From CAZLCK01 sp964558235 (GTDB lineage: Bacteria; Actinomycetota; Coriobacteriia; Coriobacteriales; CADBOM01): DNA of 57,536 nucleotides. The position numbers were made by a program, and so were the translations under genes. The DNA lies in the NCBI GenBank assembly GCA_964558235.1, contig CAZLCK010000004.1, positions 1 to 57,536 on the forward strand, in the 5' to 3' direction. The notes below the pieces were generated by a model. That model did not search any database, was not told the origin of the DNA, and was given only the letters and a program-made list of their open reading frames with translations. Shown one piece after another: positions 50,452 to 57,536 of the stretch. Numbering within the stretch: position 1 is the stretch's first letter; each line of letters starts with the position of its first letter.

Positions 50452-51774
50452 GTGAGCTGTACAGACAATCTTCCTAAAACAATTTGGATTGAACGAGATG
50501 ATGAGAAGGTAATCGTTGGTCTAATTGACCAGCGATTACTTCCTAATCAGCAAAAGATTATCTATTGCACGTCGTATCGCGAGCTAATAAGTTTAATTCA
50601 GCTACTTGCTTTAAGGGGAGCTCCAGCAATCGGTGTTGGTGGAGCTATGGCAGTGGCACTTTGGATTTGCAACGAGTCTAGCTGTGAAGATATTGCTCGC
50701 TTGATTGCTGAATTAGATGGCGTGGCAGACGAAGTTGCTAATGCTAGACCAACTGCGGTGAATCTCTCTTGGAGCGTACATAGGGTTGTCGATTTTGCAC
50801 ATGGTCTTGCTAAGAAGTGCCCAGATTTAGCTGATTTTAAAGATCAAATATTTAGGTTTGTATCAGATATGGCTGATGAGGATGAAAAGACAAATCGTTT
50901 AATTGGCCAAAATGGTGCTGAATATTTAAGGATTGTTCAAAAGAAGCTGGATTTAGATCGTCCTTTAAATTTGATGACACATTGCAATGCTGGATCGTTG
51001 GCGACTGTGTTTTATGGGACAGCCTTAGGCGTTGTCTATAGCGCGTTTGACCAAGGAATTGTTGGTAGAGTTTATTGCTGTGAGACTCGTCCTGTAAATC
51101 AAGGTGGTCGCCTTAGCGCGTGGGAGCTTTCGGCTGCGGGTATTCCCACAACACTGATCTGTGATAGCATGTCGGCAACTTTGTTGGCATCATCTCAGAT
51201 AGATGCGGTCATTGTTGGTGCAGATAGAATAGCCGCAAATGGAGATACTGCAAATAAGATAGGAACTTTTTCGCATGCTTTAGCTGCTAAAGCTTTTGGA
51301 ATTCCGTTTTTTGTTGCAGCTCCAAAATCTACCATCGACAATACTATTTCGGATGGCAGTCAGATTGATATCGAAAATCGCAGCGCAGCAGAGATTAGGG
51401 GATTTAGCGGCTCGCTTAAGATTGACCTATTAAATTGTGAAGACAGCGAGTCTGATGATAGTGTAAGCAATGGTTCTAATGAGGCTAATCTGTCTGGCTT
51501 TTCTACGCCTAGATTAGATCAATCTGCTGTGCATGCCATTAAGAGCGCTTTTGATAGTAAATCTCAGATTGAGATAGAGGATGTTTATGGTAGCCAAATC
51601 TGTGCAAGGTTAGATGACAATGCTCTTAACGTGGATCTATGGGTTCGTTCAACTCCAGAAAAAATCGATATCTTTAACCCCGCTTTTGATGTGACTCCAA
51701 GTAGTTTGATCTCTGCAATAATTACTGAAGATGAGGTTATATTGCCAGACGAAAACGGTGCATTTCATCTTTAA
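50452..51774 (+). CDS. mtnA: Methylthioribose-1-phosphate isomerase with an insert
   Basis: 440 residues, about 90 longer than usual MtnA. Core motifs are LALRGAPAIGVGGAMA near residue 55, THCNAGSLATV near 177 with the catalytic Cys, VGADRIAANGDTANKIGT near 257 and the FNPAFDVTP end near 408. Residues about 317-405 are an acidic, Ser/Asn-rich insert not expected in MtnA, just before the last motif. It isomerises 5-methylthioribose-1-phosphate in methionine or MTA salvage. GTG start, 3 bases after ahcY, so SAM by-product recycling is linked. Confidence 0.88.
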   Translation: MSCTDNLPKTIWIERDDEKVIVGLIDQRLLPNQQKIIYCTSYRELISLIQLLALRGAPAIGVGGAMAVALWICNESSCEDIARLIAELDGVADEVANARPTAVNLSWSVHRVVDFAHGLAKKCPDLADFKDQIFRFVSDMADEDEKTNRLIGQNGAEYLRIVQKKLDLDRPLNLMTHCNAGSLATVFYGTALGVVYSAFDQGIVGRVYCCETRPVNQGGRLSAWELSAAGIPTTLICDSMSATLLASSQIDAVIVGADRIAANGDTANKIGTFSHALAAKAFGIPFFVAAPKSTIDNTISDGSQIDIENRSAAEIRGFSGSLKIDLLNCEDSESDDSVSNGSNEANLSGFSTPRLDQSAVHAIKSAFDSKSQIEIEDVYGSQICARLDDNALNVDLWVRSTPEKIDIFNPAFDVTPSSLISAIITEDEVILPDENGAFHL

Positions 51775-51854
51775 AACTTAATTCAGGTTTGGCTTACATC
51801 TCCTTTAGATTTACTTTAATAATTTATCAAGATTTTTGGGTAACCATTGTCTTG

Positions 51855-52769
51855 ATGAAAAGAGATAAAACCCAAGAGAAAAGCGAAGCTTTAAAGAGCG
51901 ATTTAAAGACGCCGGCAGACTACATCTTCGGTGCGCTTTCTTTATTCAATGACATTAAAGATGGGCTTATAGAGATCACTTGGCCTACGCGTTGTGTAGT
52001 CTGTGATCTGCCCGGTGTTTTGCTCTGTAAACAATGCGAGCGTGCGTTGCCATGGATATCTCAAAAAGATTCATGTCTACTTTGTGGAGCGCCATACGGA
52101 AGAATCTGTTGTTCTGAATGTTGGTCTATGCATGGCTTTCAGCCGCATGTCTTTCACAATGCGGTATGTGCACTCTGTTCTACCTATGAGTCGATGAATA
52201 TTGTAGTGAGCTACAAAGACCACTCTGAACGAAGACTTTCACGCGTTATTGCACATTTGATGACAAAGGCTCTGCTAAGTAGTCCGATTCTTTGCGCATC
52301 ATCAGAACTAAGTTTTAGATCTTATAGCCCATCACTTAATGATTGCTCTAGTTGTAAGTACAAGCCTGCCATGCATAACTTAAGGCATGACAAATGCAAA
52401 AAGGGAGATCGCGCTTTATGCGAGTTGCCATTTGACTCATTGTGTTACATTCCAAGCACTCCGGATGCATATAAAAAACGCGGTTTTGATCACATGCGCT
52501 GTATCGCCAAAGAGCTTTCAGAGCTGCTAAGTTTACCAATTTATCCAAAGCTTTTCAGACGCAATGTTGCTGATCAAAGAGGTTTGAGTAGAGAGGAGAG
52601 GATACAAAATGTCCAAAGATCTTTTAGTTGCTCAGATGGTAAATATGGAAACGTTTTGTTAGTTGATGATGTACTTACGACAGGATCTACTCTCGATGCT
52701 GCTTCTCAGGTTTTGTTAAATGCTGGTGCAAGTAGCATCTGTGTGCTTGCACTTTGCAGAGTTTGGTAG
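51855..52769 (+). CDS. comFC: ComFC-like phosphoribosyltransferase-fold protein
   Basis: 304 residues. The N-terminus has a zinc-binding set (CVVCDLPG, LCKQCERALPW, CLLCGAPYGRICC) and the C-terminus has the PRTase loop VLLVDDVLTTGSTLDAA near residue 280. RRNVADQRGLSREERIQNV before it is also typical. ComFC is needed for DNA uptake in competent bacteria, where it appears to act inside the cell with ComFA; no comFA is seen here, and hpf follows as in many Firmicutes and Actinobacteria. The ATG 51855 start is a best guess; TTG 51789 gives a longer but hydrophobic, unlikely N-terminus. Confidence 0.83.
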   Translation: MKRDKTQEKSEALKSDLKTPADYIFGALSLFNDIKDGLIEITWPTRCVVCDLPGVLLCKQCERALPWISQKDSCLLCGAPYGRICCSECWSMHGFQPHVFHNAVCALCSTYESMNIVVSYKDHSERRLSRVIAHLMTKALLSSPILCASSELSFRSYSPSLNDCSSCKYKPAMHNLRHDKCKKGDRALCELPFDSLCYIPSTPDAYKKRGFDHMRCIAKELSELLSLPIYPKLFRRNVADQRGLSREERIQNVQRSFSCSDGKYGNVLLVDDVLTTGSTLDAASQVLLNAGASSICVLALCRVW

Positions 52770-53281
52770 GAGAAAAAAGCTCTGCTAGACTTTTTAATGG
52801 TTCTCCAGGTCTGTGGTTGCAGAAATAGTTGTAGATATTTCCTAGTCCATGACAGATGCGGTCAAAAGGATCCACGTAAGTCTATAAAAGATGAGCATGG
52901 CGCATTCTAGATGTAAGACGCACCGTCTTTATGATCTGATTTTTTAAAGGTAAGATGCCTTTTGAGACGAGAGAATTATTAGTGAGATAGTATCAAGCGA
53001 AAGTTCCAGTGCGCGAGTGTGGGGGCAAAAACCAGGTCAGCTGGAGAGCCACCTATTGAAACTGAATATGGTAAGAAATCACTTATACCACTCATTTAAT
53101 ATTCGATATCTGAAACTTCTTAAACTCACCCCTAGTGTTGCGGTGAGTACGGAAAGTTTCGAATATTTAATATCGTTTACGAAAGACATTTTGGGTAATG
53201 TTACTATATGAAGATAGGCATAATTGCTTTGATAGGTTAGTATTCGGGACTTAAATGTCTCTTTGAGAGCTAGGAGATTGG
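52770..53281 (+). other. Long intergenic region with hairpins and a dispersed repeat
   Basis: No convincing gene in 512 bases; a 64-codon frame at 53017-53211 has no ribosome site or recognisable sequence. A hairpin AAGACG-CAC-CGTCTT (52915-52929) is followed by TGATTTTTT and may terminate comFC. A smaller one, AAAGG/CCTTT, follows near 52946. The structured element at 53099-53166 sits about 120 bases before the binding-protein gene. Confidence 0.5.
53099..53166 (+). repeat. Structured element with 27-bp repeat, copy 2
   Basis: The central 53133-53159 matches 18416-18442 at 26 of 27 positions (core TTGCGGTGAGTACGG). Here it is inside nested inverted repeats: ACTCACC (53124-53130) with GGTGAGT (53142-53148), GAAACTT with AAGTTTC, and outer ATATTCG with CGAATAT. 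The copy before modA keeps the sequence but not these outer arms. It could be an RNA element or an insertion-prone palindrome. Confidence 0.55.
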
Positions 53282-54208
53282 ATGAAAAAACCCAAGTTAG
53301 TTGCTACAGCTTTAGCTGTTTTACTTGCGGTCTCTTCAAGCACTTTGCTATTTGGATGTTCTTCTCAAGGAAGTAGAGACGTTGAGCTTACGCCAACTGT
53401 TTCGGATAGTAATCTAGTAAGTGCTGGGACTTTAACTGTTGGTGTAGATTCCACTCTTGCTCCTTTTGGCGGCATATCTAATGGTGAAATAGTTGGAGTG
53501 GACGTTGATATAGCTGCAGCTTTAGCTTCTCAGTTGGGTCTTAGTCTGGAGATTGTAGATACAAGCGGCTCTGATGCTATCACTATGCTTGAAGATGGGA
53601 CGATCGATATTGCGATGAGCATCTCCTCTACTCGGGCAAGCAATAGTTCAGTCTCTTTGATTGGGCCATATCTGGATAATTCTTCTGCCCTATTTACCTT
53701 AGATTCAAACGCAACATCGAGTGTAACTTCTACTAGCTTAGCCAATGCAACAGTCGGTGCTTATAGCAATTCAAATGCAGCTAGGGCGGTAACAGAGTAT
53801 AGTGGGGCTCAAAATCTCGAGACTTTCACATCTCTTTCGGATGCTTTTGAAGCTCTAGAATCTGGATCTGTTGACTATGTTGCATCGGATGTTGTAGCCG
53901 GTGGATATCTCTCGATGTCTTATGATTCGATCTCTTATGTGATGTCCTTAGAGAGCAGCACATCTTCAGAGGTGTATATCGCAATTTTGGATTCCAACGC
54001 GACTTTGGCAAGCTCAATCCTTAGCGCTCTACAAGAGATATATGAAAACGGAGTTTTAGAGATAGTCGCAGCTAAATGGGTGGGAACAGAGTGTGCTATG
54101 TATACAATTCCAACGCAAACTATTTCAATCATTAGCCCAGATGACACCGATACTACTACAACTGAAGATGAGAGCGATACAGACGAGGAAGCTACAACAG
54201 ATTCATAA
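53282..54208 (+). CDS. Amino-acid-type ABC binding lipoprotein (family 3)
   Basis: 308 residues. A signal helix ends in lipobox LFGC with Cys26. The mature protein has the family 3 patterns LTVGVDSTLAPFGG, GVDVDIAAALASQLG and the hinge region DIAMSISSTRASN, like polar amino acid binding proteins. The last 35 residues are Thr/Asp/Glu-rich and disordered. No permease or ATPase gene is adjacent, so it may work with a transporter encoded elsewhere, or act as a sensor. TAGGAG precedes the ATG. Confidence 0.85.
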   Translation: MKKPKLVATALAVLLAVSSSTLLFGCSSQGSRDVELTPTVSDSNLVSAGTLTVGVDSTLAPFGGISNGEIVGVDVDIAAALASQLGLSLEIVDTSGSDAITMLEDGTIDIAMSISSTRASNSSVSLIGPYLDNSSALFTLDSNATSSVTSTSLANATVGAYSNSNAARAVTEYSGAQNLETFTSLSDAFEALESGSVDYVASDVVAGGYLSMSYDSISYVMSLESSTSSEVYIAILDSNATLASSILSALQEIYENGVLEIVAAKWVGTECAMYTIPTQTISIISPDDTDTTTTEDESDTDEEATTDS

Positions 54209-54250
54209 GATGTAAGTGGTAATGTTCCTTTTCGACAAAAGGAGAGAAGT

Positions 54251-54817
54251 ATGGATATCAAAATTACTGGTAGGAAAATGACAATTTCCGACGCTTTGAG
54301 AGACTATGTAAATCAAAAAGTTAGTTCCGCTATGAAATCTTTCGATATCTCTCCTATGAATGCAGTTGTTGTTTTACATGTAGAGAAAAATCCATCCAAT
54401 CCAAATCCTGCAGTAGCTGAGATTACTATTGTTGCCAAAAAGCACATAATCAGAACTGAGGAGGCTGGAGAAGATATGTATGCAGCTATCGATATTGCTG
54501 CAGCTAAGGTTGCGCGCCAGCTTCGTAAGTATAAGACCAAGGTCGTCGATCGCAAGTTAAGAGGTGCTAAGCTCTCTGAGGTTTTATCTGATAATGCAAC
54601 AGTGGATGATATTGCAGAGGCAATTGAGCGTGAAGAAGAATCTGTCGTCAGGGTTAAAGAGATTGAACTTGAGCCACTAAATCAAGAAGAGGCAATGATT
54701 CAGATCGATCTATTAGGCCACGATTTCTTCTTATACTTAGATAGAGACTCAGATGTTCCTTGCGTAATCTATCGCCGTCATGGCGGTGGATATGGTCTTA
54801 TCAAAGCTGCAAAGTAA
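54251..54817 (+). CDS. hpf: Ribosome hibernation promoting factor, long form
   Basis: 188 residues. The N-terminal domain opens with MDIKITGRKMTISDALRDYV and contains LHVEKNPSNPNPAVAEITI. The C-terminal dimerisation domain ends in FLYLDRDSDVPCVIYRRHGGGYGLI. Long HPF dimerises 70S ribosomes into inactive 100S particles in stationary phase. An AAAGGAGAG lies just before the ATG. The short gap from the binding-protein gene suggests shared transcription. Confidence 0.95.
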   Translation: MDIKITGRKMTISDALRDYVNQKVSSAMKSFDISPMNAVVVLHVEKNPSNPNPAVAEITIVAKKHIIRTEEAGEDMYAAIDIAAAKVARQLRKYKTKVVDRKLRGAKLSEVLSDNATVDDIAEAIEREEESVVRVKEIELEPLNQEEAMIQIDLLGHDFFLYLDRDSDVPCVIYRRHGGGYGLIKAAK

Positions 54818-54844
54818 CTTCAATAAACACGCTAAATTAGATAT

Positions 54845-54944
54845 NNNNNNNNNNNNNNNNNNNNNNNNNNNNNNNNNNNNNNNNNNNNNNNNNNNNNNNN
54901 NNNNNNNNNNNNNNNNNNNNNNNNNNNNNNNNNNNNNNNNNNNN
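54845..54944. other. Assembly gap (100 N) with overlapping edges
   Basis: The 12 bases before the gap (54833-54844, TAAATTAGATAT) are repeated as the first 12 after it (54945-54956), so the contigs likely overlap and nothing is missing. Confidence 0.95.
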
Positions 54945-54961
54945 TAAATTAGATATAAAAT

Positions 54962-55193
54962 AACGGGTTTATCTTGGGATTTGTTACAAGTTAAATTTTG
55001 TTGACAAATTAAAAAAGATAGACCCGTTTAACTTTGCAAATCATTTGCTATTAAACTTTATTATACGCATTTGATTGTGTTCAAACTTTTCTGAAAGCTA
55101 TTCAATCTTCTTATACTTAAAAATGTATTAGCCTGTCTAATTTAAGGGGATTAGCAGGACTTGATAAAACTGCCTGGTAAAACGGGCTTATCC
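54962..55193 (+). promoter_or_regulatory. Leader of the molybdoenzyme gene with repeated operator-like sites
   Basis: AACGGGTTTATCTT (54962-54975) is complementary at 13 of 14 positions to AAGATAGACCCGTT (55015-55028). A third copy of the half-site, AACGGGCTTATCC, is at 55181. TTGACA at 55001-55006 lies between the first two and could be a -35. A bulged hairpin CCTG-CTAAT/ATTAG-CAGG (55132-55158) has AAGGGG in its loop. Together these look like a controlled promoter and leader; the regulator is unknown. There is no gene in 54945-55228. Confidence 0.5.
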
Positions 55194-55228
55194 ACTTTGT
55201 AATAGATGTGGATTAGGAGGTTAGGGAA

Positions 55229-57536
55229 GTGACGATTAAAGACTTAGGTGTGGGAGCCGATAAGTCGTGTTATGACAACATTGACTGGTGCGGCTTTGGT
55301 ACCGGATCCAATGTCGCCACAGTGGATGTTAAGGATGGTAAGATCCTCCGTATTCGTCCACTGCGCTACGACAAGGCCTTTACAAGAGAAGAACTCAAAC
55401 CCTGGGTTCTCGAACATAAAGGTCTAAGGTTTGAGGAGCCTACAAAATCCCTCATTCCACCATTTTCTGCTGCATATCAAAAACATGCTTTCTCCAAGCA
55501 CAGGATTCCTTACCCACTAAAGCGTGTTGATTGGGATCCAAATGGGGATCGCAATACTCAAAATCGTGGAACATCAAAATTTGTAAGGATTTCTTGGGAC
55601 GAGGCTACAGATATTATCGCTTCTGAGCTTCGTCGTCAGTATGACCTCTATGGTCCAGGCTCCATTCTTCTACAGCAAGATGGTCATGGAGAGACCAAGA
55701 TTGTTCACCCATGTCATGGTGCCATGGTTAAGCTCTGCGAAATCATGGGTGGTTCTACAATCCAAGCTCGTCAGCCAGACTCTTGGGAAGGTTGGTATTG
55801 GGGCGCAAAGCATGTTTGGGGTGTTGAACCGTTAGGACAGGGCTACACCGCAAACTTGATGTATGACATCACTAAGAATACTGGAATGCTTCTTTATTGG
55901 GGATGTGACAACGAGACCACTACTTGGGGATGGGGCGGACAAATGCCAAGCCGTCTATCTTTTTGGTGGACGCAGTGCGGCATCTTCTCAGTTGCGATCT
56001 CACCAGATCTCAACTATTCAGGAGCTGTTCATGCTGATAAGTGGATTCCTGTTTATCCTAATACAGACCTTGCTTTGCAATTTGCAATCGCATGGGTATG
56101 GATGAATGAAGGAATCTACGATCGCGAGTATATCGATACTCATACAATTGGATTTGACTGGCTTGAGGCTATGGTCGATGGTCGTCTCGATGGTGTTGAG
56201 AAGACTCCAGAGTGGGCAGAGCTACGTTGCGGTGTTCCAGCACGCACCATTAAGGCGCTTGCTCGTGAGTGGCATAGAGTCCCAACTACAACTGCTCACT
56301 GCAACGGCGGTTCATACATTCGCTCTTGTTATTCTCATGAGCCAGGACGTATGGAGGTATGTCTATTGGCTATGCAGGGACTTGGCAAGCCAGGTCGTAA
56401 CTTCATGAAGTTCATCGAGTGGAATATTTATGAGGACGACAGATTTAACCCAATGCCACGCGATGCCGTCAAGGTCACTGGTTGGGGCGGATACAATGCC
56501 GCTATGCTCGAAAATCAAGAGCGTTTCATTCCAAAAACTCTCATTCCTGAGGGAATTACCGCTACTGAACCATTCTCTTGGTATGGACATGTTATCTGTA
56601 TGGCTCCAAGGGAGGATCAATTTGAGCGCTTCCAGTTCCCACGTGAGAAAGAGGATGGAACTTTGGAGCCATATCTCCATATGATCTGGTCCGATGCTCC
56701 ATGCTGGTCAACCTGCTGGAATGGCGGAAATGAGTACTTGAAGGCACTTCGCAGCCCAACTCTAGAGTTCTACCTAGTGCAACATCCTTGGTTTGAAAAC
56801 GACGTTCGTTTTGCAGACATTATCTTGCCAATTACTTCTCGCTTTGAAAACGACGACTGTGGAATCGATAATCAAGGTGGTCTATGGAACTCTGTTATCA
56901 AGTGCGATAAGTGTGTCGAACCTTTAGGCGAGGCAAAGAGCGACTGGGAAGCAGTCAAGATGGTTGCTGAAAAGCTGGGTCTTCTAGAGGAGTACACCGA
57001 GGGACGCACAGTTGAGGATTCCATCAGACTCACATTTGAGAACTCACGTCTCGAAGAGACCATGAGTTATGAAGAGTGGACTGAAAAGGGCATCGCGATC
57101 AGCCCACATGTTAGGGGCTGGGAGATGGATCACGCAGGATTCTATGATTTCTACGTTAATCCAAAGCGTAATCCTTTGCCGACACCTTCGGGATTGATCG
57201 AGATTTATTCGCCTGCTTTAGCCGAGAATTTCCCAGATGATGAGGAGCGTCGTCCTTATCCACAATATATTGCTTCGACAGATCGTTTCCATGAGTATCG
57301 TGAAGATCCAAAGCATGACAAATATCCATTCTTGCTAGTCTCTAATCATCCAAGATGGCGTATTCATGCCAACTTTGATGACAATGCATGGTTTAGGGAG
57401 ATAGAGACTTGTAAGGTTATCGGTCCAGATGGATATGCTTATGAGCCAGTTTGGATCAACCCAAAGGATGCGAAGAAGCTCGGCGTTAAAAACGGCGATG
57501 TCGTTAAGATCGAAAACGATCGCGGCTGGACTATGG
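55229..57536 (+). CDS. Molybdopterin enzyme, pyrogallol transhydroxylase/catechol dehydroxylase-like (partial)
   Basis: 769 codons to the window edge, no stop. Start is GTG 55229 behind AGGAGG. There is no Tat signal and no N-terminal four-cysteine cluster motif, as in the large subunit of Pelobacter acidigallici transhydroxylase (AthL, about 875 residues). PDSWEGWYWGAKHVWG places Asp184-Ser185-Trp186 where, from memory, AthL has Asp174, the Mo-ligand Ser175 and Trp176. DGHGETKIVHPCHG supplies the nearby histidines. Further bis-MGD motifs are SPDLNYSGAVHADKWIP and SNHPRWRIH. AthL turns pyrogallol into phloroglucinol; gut catechol dehydroxylases are relatives. A small iron-sulfur subunit should follow just outside the window. 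Confidence 0.82.
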   Translation, partial: MTIKDLGVGADKSCYDNIDWCGFGTGSNVATVDVKDGKILRIRPLRYDKAFTREELKPWVLEHKGLRFEEPTKSLIPPFSAAYQKHAFSKHRIPYPLKRVDWDPNGDRNTQNRGTSKFVRISWDEATDIIASELRRQYDLYGPGSILLQQDGHGETKIVHPCHGAMVKLCEIMGGSTIQARQPDSWEGWYWGAKHVWGVEPLGQGYTANLMYDITKNTGMLLYWGCDNETTTWGWGGQMPSRLSFWWTQCGIFSVAISPDLNYSGAVHADKWIPVYPNTDLALQFAIAWVWMNEGIYDREYIDTHTIGFDWLEAMVDGRLDGVEKTPEWAELRCGVPARTIKALAREWHRVPTTTAHCNGGSYIRSCYSHEPGRMEVCLLAMQGLGKPGRNFMKFIEWNIYEDDRFNPMPRDAVKVTGWGGYNAAMLENQERFIPKTLIPEGITATEPFSWYGHVICMAPREDQFERFQFPREKEDGTLEPYLHMIWSDAPCWSTCWNGGNEYLKALRSPTLEFYLVQHPWFENDVRFADIILPITSRFENDDCGIDNQGGLWNSVIKCDKCVEPLGEAKSDWEAVKMVAEKLGLLEEYTEGRTVEDSIRLTFENSRLEETMSYEEWTEKGIAISPHVRGWEMDHAGFYDFYVNPKRNPLPTPSGLIEIYSPALAENFPDDEERRPYPQYIASTDRFHEYREDPKHDKYPFLLVSNHPRWRIHANFDDNAWFREIETCKVIGPDGYAYEPVWINPKDAKKLGVKNGDVVKIENDRGWTM

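Noticed and set aside
53017..53211. 64-codon frame before the binding-protein gene
   Set aside because: No ribosome site, unusual composition, and it covers the structured repeat element.
1..57536. tRNA or rRNA genes
   Set aside because: I looked through the intergenic regions for T-arm sequences such as GTTCGAATC with matching acceptor stems and found none.

Overview
The window is 57.5 kb of AT-rich bacterial chromosome from a draft assembly with three 100-N scaffold gaps. Every gene I can support is on the + strand. The content suggests a strictly anaerobic actinobacterium of the Coriobacteriia, most likely Eggerthellaceae-like. The reasons are two glycyl radical enzymes, an iron-sulfur ene-reductase, a molybdopterin enzyme of the pyrogallol transhydroxylase / catechol dehydroxylase type, two molybdate-type importers, hydrogenase maturation genes and a fumarase/malate dehydrogenase pair. 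The taxonomic call is inference, because no rRNA gene is present.

Layout. 0-4 kb: a small membrane protein, a PhnP-like metallo-hydrolase and glycyl radical enzyme 1. 4-8.6 kb: a repeat-rich intergenic region, then a FecCD-type ABC importer ending in a moeA-like gene, so probably a molybdate/tungstate importer. 8.9-17.1 kb: a catabolic-looking module of glycyl radical enzyme 2, an Old Yellow Enzyme/FadH-type reductase, a PucR-type regulator and an MFS transporter. 17.3-22.1 kb: a HEAT-repeat protein and modABC. 22.2-25.8 kb: the conserved block infA-rpmJ-rpsM-rpsK-rpsD-rpoA-rplQ. 25.9-34.8 kb: a glucose-6-phosphate isomerase domain protein, an amidohydrolase with altered catalytic residues, Tat translocase genes, hypA, hypB and an archaeal-style type IA topoisomerase. 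34.9-45 kb: mdh, class I fumarase (two genes), holB, ricT, pncB, degV and a fused 23S rRNA methyltransferase. 45.3-52.8 kb: an aconitase/isopropylmalate isomerase-like pair with isocitrate dehydrogenase, then ahcY, mtnA and comFC. 53-57.5 kb: an amino-acid-type binding lipoprotein, long-form hpf and a transhydroxylase-like molybdoenzyme that runs off the end.

How it fits together. The molybdoenzyme needs Mo (or W) cofactor, and two separate importers plus a MoeA-like protein could supply it. Both importer operons carry the same palindrome, TTATTCT-N6-AGAATAA, placed over the promoter, which suggests one shared metal-responsive repressor. The two glycyl radical enzymes, the ene-reductase and the molybdoenzyme look like chemistry on plant-derived or aromatic substrates, but the glycyl radical substrates cannot be read from sequence. 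Malate dehydrogenase/fumarase and aconitase-like/isocitrate dehydrogenase form the two arms of a split TCA pathway.

The strongest new observations are the shared operator of the two Mo/W operons, the two unassigned glycyl radical enzymes with gene-conversion tracts, a probable AUA (or CUG) start in the aconitase-like gene, a ModB with a large extracytoplasmic domain, small dispersed repeats near terminators and binding-protein genes, and two assembly gaps whose edges overlap by 12-13 bases.
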